This document shows positions 57,177 through 64,000 of a stretch of 64,000 nucleotides of DNA, piece after piece. Within the stretch, counting starts at the first letter, position 1. Each line of letters starts with the position of its first letter. Both the position numbers and the translations under genes were made by a program. Under the pieces are notes generated by a model. That model saw only the letters and a list, made by a program, of their open reading frames with translations, did not search any database and was not told where the DNA came from. The DNA is taken from NCBI GenBank assembly GCA_020442465.1, contig JAGRJY010000183.1:62001-126000 (forward strand). The letters are read 5' to 3'. Origin of the DNA: Lysobacterales bacterium (GTDB taxonomy: Bacteria > Pseudomonadota > Gammaproteobacteria > Xanthomonadales > Xanthomonadaceae).

Positions 57177-57236
57177 ATCGCGCGTTGGCGCACAGCCGTC
57201 ACGATCGTCCCGCCTTGGGGCGGCCCCTGCGTCCGG

Positions 57237-57740
57237 TCAATGTCGCGACAAAGCGTCCTCATCGAGCAGCGTGCGCAACTCCTCGGCAACCTGCCCGGGC
57301 TGGGCGACTCCCATCCGGTGATATCGCACCTTGCCGGATCTGTCGACGAAGTAGAGAGCCGGGGTGCCTTGCACGCCGAATCGCTGGGCGACAGCATCTG
57401 CCTCCAGCACCGGCGTGAAGTCGTGGCCGCGCTGCCTCAGCGCGGCGATCGGGTCGGCGCCCGGATGCTCGTAAACGGCCACCGCGTAGACGTCAGGACG
57501 CTTTGCGCCCATCTCATCGGTCAGCTTGCTCAGTTCGGTCATCAGCTGCTTGCAGTAGTGACAGTAGGTGGCCCAGAACACCACTACCACGGGACGTTCG
57601 CGCGCGCCCGACACGAATTCGAACGGAGCGCCCTGCGCATCGTGTGCTTGCCACGCCGGCATCGGTTCACCGACGGCAATCCCCGCCGTGGCGCTGCCCG
57701 TGACGCACAGCAACAACAACAAGCTCAATCGGTGCAGCAT
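57237..57740 (-). CDS. TlpA-like periplasmic thiol-disulfide protein
   Basis: The 167-residue product has a signal peptide (MLHRLSLLLLLCVTGSATA), then a redoxin domain with VVVVFWATYCHYCKQLMTELSKLTDEM, a CXXC site, and the FGVQGTPALYFVDRSGKVRYHRMG region with the cis-proline. It acts as a periplasmic thiol oxidoreductase, perhaps in cytochrome c maturation or disulfide repair. The open frame upstream to 57875 is non-coding. It is convergent with the GNAT gene, with 60 bases between. Confidence 0.9.
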   Translation of the reverse strand: MLHRLSLLLLLCVTGSATAGIAVGEPMPAWQAHDAQGAPFEFVSGARERPVVVVFWATYCHYCKQLMTELSKLTDEMGAKRPDVYAVAVYEHPGADPIAALRQRGHDFTPVLEADAVAQRFGVQGTPALYFVDRSGKVRYHRMGVAQPGQVAEELRTLLDEDALSRH

Positions 57741-58251
57741 GCGCGTCTCCCGGCACGAGTCAGTATTCAGTGGGCTAGTGGACCGGGCGGGGCGGCAAGA
57801 GTTCCGTTCAACACGTGACCTGGAATGGCGACGAGGCAAAGTGGTGCGATGTGTCCGCCCAATCTCGCCCCTCACCGTGTGCCGACCCCACCCCGCCGAG
57901 GGTGGGGTGTTCGTGCCGCTCAGCGCTTCGCTGTCAATGCGGGCGAGAGGCTCGGAAGTGCCGAGCAGCGAGCTTCAGGCGTGCAGGCGCCGGCCTGCGA
58001 AAAGCCGCGCACACCCAGAACCTGCATGGCAAAGCGCGACACGCCCGTCTCACTCCCTGGCACCGTCAATCAATGCGTTGCCTCGCACTCTTGACCCAAC
58101 TTCCGAGCTTCGAAAGTGAGGTTTTTCACCTTGCGCAGAATTGGAGTGGATATTCCAGAGTGAGCGTTTAGAATGCGCGCGCCTTGCGCCGGCTCTTGCC
58201 CGCGCTGAACGTCGGCACAGGAAGTGCCGGGCCATTTCAGGGGATTCTCGA
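57741..58251. other. Intergenic region, 511 bp
   Basis: No gene is supported. A perfect 9-bp stem (ACCCCACCC at 57885-57893 with GGGTGGGGT at 57900-57908) is the only strong structure; it lacks a T tract. Further right, TAGAAT at 58169-58174 could be a -10 element for the giant gene, without a clear -35. Confidence 0.5.
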
Positions 58252-61200
58252 ATGCTTCACCACTTCCGCCGCGCGCTCGTTGCGTGCCTGGCTGCCGCCA
58301 CGCTGTTGGCTGCTGATTCCGTTGCTGCGTCGCAGACATGCATGGGCCTGGGTAGCGCCCAGCCCTACAACGTCCTGGTGTTCGGCGACTTTCGCGCTAC
58401 GTCTTCCGACACGCAGGGCCGCCTGGCCGCTGGCGGGGACGTCGATCTCGCCAACTACAGCGTGGCCGATCAACTGGCGCCGTCCACTGTCGGCGCAACG
58501 CTGATCGCCGGCGGCGATCTGAGTTTCACCTCAGGTCGCCTGTACGCGGGCGACGCGCTGGTGGGTGGCAGTGCCGGAGGCGTGTCCGCCAGCGTTCGAA
58601 ACGGTCTTTCCGCCACCCAGCAGATTCTTGATCATCAGTTGCTGCCCATCGCGTTCGACTCGGTGCGCACGGAGATGCGACAGCTGAGCGCAGCATTGGC
58701 CAGCCTGCCGGCGAATGGTTCCGTCGAGTCGCAGTGGGGCGGCCTGTACCTCCGCGGTACGACAGGCGAGGCGCTCCAGGTGTTCGAACTGCCGGGCGAT
58801 CTTGTGCTGCAGGCTCACACCTTTGACGTGCGCGACATTCCTGCCGGCGCCACCGTCGTGTTCAACATTCGCGGCACCTTGAGCGGGCTCACCAACATGA
58901 GTCTGCAGTCACTCGCTGCGATGCGCCAGCGCGTGCTGTTCAATTTCCCGGACGCCGTCGAACTGACGCTCGCGGGCATCAGCGTCGAAGGCAGCATCCT
59001 GGCTCCCGACGCGGTGATCCAGAATCCGCAGGGGGTGGTGAACGGACAGGTTGTCGCCCAGCGATGGGACGGCATGATGCAGCTCAACCACCAACCGTTT
59101 GTTGGCTGTCTGGACACGCCGGCAAGCAACCGTCCGCCGGAGATCCTCTCCACGCCCGAGCGTTTCGCCTACGTGGACCGCCGCTACCGCTACCCGGTGG
59201 AAGCCGCCGACCCCGACGAGGAAGTCCTCAGCTTCGGGCTCAGCGATGCGCCCGCCGACATGGTGATCGACGCTGCGTCCGGTCTGTTGCAGTGGCTGCC
59301 CCATGACGGTGATCTGGGCGTGCACGCTGTCTCGATCCAGGCCACCGATCCGCACGGCGCCAACGACCAGCAATCGTACGACCTACGCGTCGTGCAGGAC
59401 TTTTGTCCCATCTACCCCATCGCCCTGCCCAGCAACGTCATGGATGGCCTCTCGCCCGGCGCTGCCGTGCAACGCATGCCGGACGGCACCGGGCCCGGCA
59501 ATTACAGCTGGCTGACCTGGACTGGCGCCAACAACTCGCCAACGCTGGCGGCCAGCCTCACTCCGCCGGGCGACAGCTACCTGTACGTCAGCCCCGACGA
59601 CGCCAGCGACCATGTGCTGAACATCGGCGATTGGGCGCAAGGCGCACCCGGCGTCAAGAACGCAAGCCAGGTTCGGGCGGCCATGGATGTGCTGCTCACC
59701 CAGGACATCGTGCTGCCCGTATGGTCGTCGCGTCGCGGCCAGGGTAGCCAGTTCGACTACGGCGTGCAGCGCTTCGTGACGGTGCGCCTGACCGACTACA
59801 AGCTCAATGGCAAGGGCTGGCTGAGTTTTGTCTACAAAGGGGAAGCGACCTGCTATGACCGGCCGCCGACGGCCGACGCGCAGGAAGTCGTTACGCCGGA
59901 GGATACCGCCGCTGAGATTGTCCTGACCGGCTCCGACCCGGAAGACAGTGCGCTGGTTTTCATTGTGGTGACCGGCCCGGAGCACGGGGTGCTGAGCGGC
60001 GAGGCGCCGAACCTTGTCTACGAGCCCGAACCCGGGTTCTTCGGCGAGGATGCGTTCGAATTCTTCGTGAATGACGGCCGCCTGGACTCTGGCACGGCCA
60101 CCGTGTCGATCTCCGTGCTGCCCGTCAACGATGCGCCGCTTGCCGATCATCAGTCGATTGAGACCGACGAAGACATGACGGTCGCGATCGTGCTGACGGG
60201 CAGCGATTCCGACAGTGATGTGCTGACCTTCTCGCTGCAGTCGCAGCCGGCACATGGCACGCTCTCGGGTGATGCACCGGATCTCAGCTACGCGCCCAAC
60301 CCCGACTTCCACGGCGTCGACAGCTTTGCGTTCGTCACCAACGACGGCGAACTGAATTCAGACGTGGCTACCGTGTCGATCACGGTATCGCCCGTCAACG
60401 ACGCGCCGAATGCCGTTGCCCAGGCCGTCGAGACGAACGAAGACGAGTCATTGGCCATCGCGCTCATCGGCAGTGATCCGGACGGCGATGCACTGGCTTT
60501 CTCTGTGCAGTCGCAGCCCTCGAACGGCACGCTCACGGGCGATGCACCGAATCTCACGTACGTCCCCAACGCCGACTTCCACGGCGCCGACGGATTCACC
60601 TTCGTCGCGAACGACGGCGAGCTGACCTCGAACCTCGCCACCGTGTCGATCACGGTGCTGCCCGTCAACGATGCGCCGCTTGCCAGTGACTCTACGGTCC
60701 AGACCAACGAAGACACACCGCTGACGATTGCACTCACCGGCAGCGATCCTGATGGTGACGCGCTGACCTTTTCGCTGCAGTCGCCGCCTTCGAACGGCAC
60801 GCTGAGTGGCCATGCGCCCGATCTGACCTACACCCCGAATACCGACTTCCACGGCGCCGACAGTTTTGCCTTTGTCACCAGCGACGGCGAGTTGACCTCG
60901 AACGTGGCCACGGTGTCGATCGCCGTTGTGCCCGTCAACGATGTCCCGTCCGCTGACAGCCAGTCGGTCGAGACCAACGAAGACACGCCGTTGGCAGTCG
61001 TGCTGACAGGCAGCGATCCGGATGGTGATGCGGTCAGCTTTACCGTGCAGATGCAGCCTTCGCACGGTTTGCTCTCTGGTGACGCGCCGAATCTCACGTA
61101 CGAGCCAAACGCTGACTTCCATGGCGCCGACAGCTTCGTCTTCCTCTCTCACGATGACGAGTTGTCCTCCGAAGCGGCGACGGTGTCGATCACCGTGCTG

Positions 61201-64000
61201 TCAGTCAACGATGCGCCAAGCGCCGATCCGCTGCAGCTCGCCACGCCGGAGAGCACGCCACTGCAGATCACGCTGACTGGTTCAGACCGAGACGGTGATG
61301 CGCTGAGCTACGCCACCATCGAGGGGCCGGCGCACGGCACGCTCAGCGGTACCGCGCCTGATCTCGTGTACATGCCGACCGCAGGCTACGACGGTGAGGA
61401 TGGTTTCACCTTTCAGACCCACGACGGCGCACTCGACTCCGAGCCGGCGCTTGTGTCGATCACCGTGGAGCGCGTGAACGCGGCACCCAACGCAGCTCCT
61501 CAGTCGTTGAGCACGGACGAGGGTGTTGCGTTGGCGATCACCCTGACTGGCTCCGATCCGGACGGCGATGCGTTGAGCTTCAGCGTCCTCGAGAACCCCG
61601 CGCACGGAACGCTCAGCGGTGCTGCGCCTGAGCTGGTCTACACGCCTCATGAGGGCTTTGACGGTGAGGATGGCTTGACCTTCCTTGTTCACGACGGCGA
61701 GTTCAACTCATCCCCGGCCCGCGTCGACATCGTCGTGCGACGCGTGCGTCACGGGCCGACCATCGTGTCGTCGCCAGTCACTGCTGCGACCCAATCGCAG
61801 GTGTATTCCTACGACGTCGACGCGACCGACCCAGATCAGGACACCTTGGTCTACACGCTCGACCGGGCGCCAGCAGCGATCGCCATCGAGTCCGAATCGG
61901 GTCTCGTGCAGGGCTTGGTCGATGCGGACCTGGTCCAGACCGTGCGTGCCTTCAATGGTCAGTGTTACGTGTTGCCCGACGGCGCCGAGTTCGAAGGTTC
62001 TGATGGCACCGCTATTGCGCCGCTGTACCAACGAGTGCGTGGGGCCATCAGCCGGGGCAGCGCATACGCTGCCCCGCAGACGCGTGCCTGGCATGAGCAG
62101 AACGAGTGCCTGGGTTGCCACATCCAGAATCAAACTTTGCTGGGGCTGCAAGGATCGCTTTCTCGCGCAGATATCGATGAAGACACGGCCGAGTTCCTGC
62201 TGACGGAGGTCATGGCCAGCCAGCAGGCGGACGGCTCGATCCTGCGCAGCAACCCCAACTACGCGGTCAACCAGACCGCGCTCGCAGTATGGGCGCTCAG
62301 CCACGCGCCCGATCGGGCGCGCACGTTTGAAGTGCGGGAGCGTGCGCTGCGCTTCCTCCTGTCGCGGGTAACAAGATTCAGAGATCAGTACGCCTGGAGA
62401 AAGGACACTGACACCGGCTGGCTGAAGAGCAACACGGCAGCGACCGCGCTGGTGGTGCTCGGGATAGACCGATACATTCGCGATGCAGCTCGCCTGCCGA
62501 ACGTGACCGCGGAGCAGATGATGCTCGCACTGGAGCTACGCAACACGGTGTCCGGCGCGGCGAGGCACTTTCTCGACCGGGATCCCCTGACCACCGACAA
62601 TCTGGCGATGTCCCTGGTCCTGATGGGGTTGGCGCAGACTAGAGCACACATTGACGACGCGGCACTGCGCGCGCTCGTCGACAGCCGCATCGCTCAGTTG
62701 GACGCACGTCTGCGCGAACGGGTACAGGTCGACGGTGGATGGCCCTACATTGTCGGAGGTCATTCCGATCCGCTTACGACGGCATGGGTCGGTTTTGCGC
62801 TCGACACGCTTGACCCACCGGCCGACGATCCAATCGTTCTGGCTGGCATCGAATACTTGCTCAATGCGCAGGTCGGCGACGGGACCTGGCGCACGTACTC
62901 GGGCTTGTTCACGACCCACCTCGCCACCACTGGTCTGGTGATGGCCTATCTGCCTGTTGCGCTCGAACACCTCGGTAGCGCCGATCTGTCCTTGGGCCAC
63001 ATGCGTATTCAGGTGCTTGGCGACGGAAGCATCGCACTGTCGGTCGAGGCCATGAATCGCGGATTGGCCGACACCGATGCAAGCTCGACGGTGACGTTTT
63101 TCTCCGGACGTGATCTCGATGGTGAGCCGCTGGGCGAGGCGACCGTGCCAGCCCTTCGCAGCGGTGAAGCCCAGTGGGCGTCGATCACGCTCGATACCCT
63201 TCCTGCGGGCGAGGTGTCGGCAGGGATTGCGTCGGTTGGTCTCCGCGAGTGCATTGAGAACAACAACGCCACGCGCGCCACGCTCGTCTCGGTGCGTGCT
63301 ACTGATCCTGACGAGTTGTTCGATACGCAGTCATTTCTTCTCAATCTGGAAGATGCCAACGCTGCGCCCACCATCTCTTCCGTGCCGGTGACCGAGCTTG
63401 AGCAGGGTAAGCCCTACGAGTATCAGGTCGCTGTCATCGACCCGGATGTCGGCGATGCATTCGAGTTCGAGCTGCGCAATGCGCCGCTTGGGCTGTACAT
63501 CAATCCCCTCTCTGGCAAGTTCTACTACGACGTGCAGCAACTTGCCGCGGGCACCCACACGATCACGGTCCGCGTGACCGACTTGCGTGGTCTCTACGCC
63601 GAGCAAACGTTCCAGCTCGACATCGCGCCGAACCACCAGCCGGTCATCGTGTCGACGCCACCGACTTCGGCGTCGGTGGGCGAGCCGTACACCTACCGTA
63701 TTGAAGCGACCGATCAAGACGAAGACGATCTCTTCGTGTCGCTTCCCGTCAAGCCCATCGGCATGACGCTCGACGAAGCCACCAGCCAGATCACGTGGAC
63801 GCCGACCGCTGCCCAGAGTGGATCACAGGCGGTCCAGGTGCGAGTTGTTGACGGACGTGGCGGTGGCGCGACGCAGAGCTTCAGCGTGGTGGTGAGCCAG
63901 GCGAGCAACCAACTCCCCACCATCACCTCGACGCCGGTCTACTTCGGCAAGACGGGTCGCAGCTATCGCTACGCCGCCACGGCGACCGACCCTGACGGCG
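58252..64000 (+). CDS. Giant secreted multidomain protein: CAA, cadherin-like repeats, CXXCH, toroid, Ig-like (3' end beyond window)
   Basis: The frame is open from the ATG at 58252 to the window edge, 1916 codons without a stop. A signal peptide (MLHHFRRALVACLAAATLLAADSVA) precedes a choice-of-anchor-A domain (about residues 30-285, with YNVLVFGDFRATSSDTQGRLAAGGDVDLANYSV). An Ig-like unit and an unassigned region follow to about 540. Seven cadherin/VCBS-like repeats of exactly 90 residues run from 540 to 1169. After another Ig-like unit, CLGCH stands at 1286-1290, a class c haem motif, followed by an alpha/alpha-toroid-like domain (about 1290-1565; QQADGSILRSNPNYAVNQTALAVWAL and DGGWPYIVGGHSDPLTTAWVGFAL). 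A CARDB-like region (about 1575-1690) and at least three putative-Ig domains follow. It is probably a large exported cell-surface or released protein. Its function is not known. Confidence 0.88.
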   Translation, partial: MLHHFRRALVACLAAATLLAADSVAASQTCMGLGSAQPYNVLVFGDFRATSSDTQGRLAAGGDVDLANYSVADQLAPSTVGATLIAGGDLSFTSGRLYAGDALVGGSAGGVSASVRNGLSATQQILDHQLLPIAFDSVRTEMRQLSAALASLPANGSVESQWGGLYLRGTTGEALQVFELPGDLVLQAHTFDVRDIPAGATVVFNIRGTLSGLTNMSLQSLAAMRQRVLFNFPDAVELTLAGISVEGSILAPDAVIQNPQGVVNGQVVAQRWDGMMQLNHQPFVGCLDTPASNRPPEILSTPERFAYVDRRYRYPVEAADPDEEVLSFGLSDAPADMVIDAASGLLQWLPHDGDLGVHAVSIQATDPHGANDQQSYDLRVVQDFCPIYPIALPSNVMDGLSPGAAVQRMPDGTGPGNYSWLTWTGANNSPTLAASLTPPGDSYLYVSPDDASDHVLNIGDWAQGAPGVKNASQVRAAMDVLLTQDIVLPVWSSRRGQGSQFDYGVQRFVTVRLTDYKLNGKGWLSFVYKGEATCYDRPPTADAQEVVTPEDTAAEIVLTGSDPEDSALVFIVVTGPEHGVLSGEAPNLVYEPEPGFFGEDAFEFFVNDGRLDSGTATVSISVLPVNDAPLADHQSIETDEDMTVAIVLTGSDSDSDVLTFSLQSQPAHGTLSGDAPDLSYAPNPDFHGVDSFAFVTNDGELNSDVATVSITVSPVNDAPNAVAQAVETNEDESLAIALIGSDPDGDALAFSVQSQPSNGTLTGDAPNLTYVPNADFHGADGFTFVANDGELTSNLATVSITVLPVNDAPLASDSTVQTNEDTPLTIALTGSDPDGDALTFSLQSPPSNGTLSGHAPDLTYTPNTDFHGADSFAFVTSDGELTSNVATVSIAVVPVNDVPSADSQSVETNEDTPLAVVLTGSDPDGDAVSFTVQMQPSHGLLSGDAPNLTYEPNADFHGADSFVFLSHDDELSSEAATVSITVLSVNDAPSADPLQLATPESTPLQITLTGSDRDGDALSYATIEGPAHGTLSGTAPDLVYMPTAGYDGEDGFTFQTHDGALDSEPALVSITVERVNAAPNAAPQSLSTDEGVALAITLTGSDPDGDALSFSVLENPAHGTLSGAAPELVYTPHEGFDGEDGLTFLVHDGEFNSSPARVDIVVRRVRHGPTIVSSPVTAATQSQVYSYDVDATDPDQDTLVYTLDRAPAAIAIESESGLVQGLVDADLVQTVRAFNGQCYVLPDGAEFEGSDGTAIAPLYQRVRGAISRGSAYAAPQTRAWHEQNECLGCHIQNQTLLGLQGSLSRADIDEDTAEFLLTEVMASQQADGSILRSNPNYAVNQTALAVWALSHAPDRARTFEVRERALRFLLSRVTRFRDQYAWRKDTDTGWLKSNTAATALVVLGIDRYIRDAARLPNVTAEQMMLALELRNTVSGAARHFLDRDPLTTDNLAMSLVLMGLAQTRAHIDDAALRALVDSRIAQLDARLRERVQVDGGWPYIVGGHSDPLTTAWVGFALDTLDPPADDPIVLAGIEYLLNAQVGDGTWRTYSGLFTTHLATTGLVMAYLPVALEHLGSADLSLGHMRIQVLGDGSIALSVEAMNRGLADTDASSTVTFFSGRDLDGEPLGEATVPALRSGEAQWASITLDTLPAGEVSAGIASVGLRECIENNNATRATLVSVRATDPDELFDTQSFLLNLEDANAAPTISSVPVTELEQGKPYEYQVAVIDPDVGDAFEFELRNAPLGLYINPLSGKFYYDVQQLAAGTHTITVRVTDLRGLYAEQTFQLDIAPNHQPVIVSTPPTSASVGEPYTYRIEATDQDEDDLFVSLPVKPIGMTLDEATSQITWTPTAAQSGSQAVQVRVVDGRGGGATQSFSVVVSQASNQLPTITSTPVYFGKTGRSYRYAATATDPDG
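59869..61758 (+). repeat. Seven in-frame 270-bp (90-residue) cadherin-like repeats
   Basis: Equivalent positions recur at 59869, 60139, 60409, 60679, 60949, 61219 and 61489, exactly 270 bases apart each time. The repeat consensus is TNEDTPL...LTGSDPDGDALTFS...GTLSG.APDLTY.PN.DFHGADSF.F...DGEL.S..ATVSITVLPVNDAP. Repeats 3 to 5 are the closest to one another, which suggests recent expansion. Acidic motifs (DPDGD, VNDAP) are calcium-binding candidates. Confidence 0.93.

Overview
The window is one contiguous stretch of a GC-rich gammaproteobacterial chromosome. The order pilB-pilC-pilD, pilA next to pilR-pilS, pilS divergent from sucC-sucD, then nadE, bamD, rluD-pgeF and clpB points to the Xanthomonadales/Lysobacterales, possibly a Rhodanobacteraceae-like genus. 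This is inferred from gene order and protein style; no marker gene identifies the genus.

Layout. (1) 1-3273: type IV pilus assembly genes pilD (cut by the window edge), pilC and pilB on the minus strand. (2) 3445-32114: about 29 kb of glycan genes separating pilB from pilR. It contains a tight four-gene GT2/GT4/methyltransferase operon; a more AT-rich core (about 8.1-18.2 kb) with glycosyltransferases, a sugar aminotransferase, a formyltransferase, a Wzx-type flippase, methyltransferases and decayed-looking gaps; a minus-strand GT2-GtrA-methyltransferase operon; and five polytopic GT-C-like membrane proteins that flank two tandem type IVa pilin genes. (3) 32314-35396: the pilin regulators pilR and pilS. 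(4) 35725-46319: housekeeping genes sucCD, nadE, bamD, rluD, pgeF, a TPR protein and clpB. (5) 46484-51206: an orphan third pilin, a HAMP-only membrane protein, a secreted lipase with its foldase, and a GT4 gene. (6) 51210-55272: seven tandem 94-95 bp repeats, gcvP under a tandem glycine riboswitch, and a near-perfect long palindrome. (7) 55283-57740: msrB, a SnoaL-like protein, a GNAT acetyltransferase and a TlpA-like thioredoxin. (8) 58252 to the end: a giant secreted multidomain protein, open at the window edge.

How the parts fit. PilB, PilC and PilD build the pilus, PilS/PilR with a sigma-54-type promoter probably control pilin transcription, and the membrane glycosyltransferases around the pilins are good candidates for pilin or surface glycosylation. 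The GT2/GtrA/flippase/aminotransferase/formyltransferase set would make and export a lipid-linked glycan, perhaps with a formamido sugar. The most unusual single object is the terminal protein, which joins a choice-of-anchor-A domain, seven exact 90-residue cadherin-like repeats, a CXXCH haem-type motif, an alpha/alpha-toroid-like domain, a CARDB-like region and further Ig-like domains.
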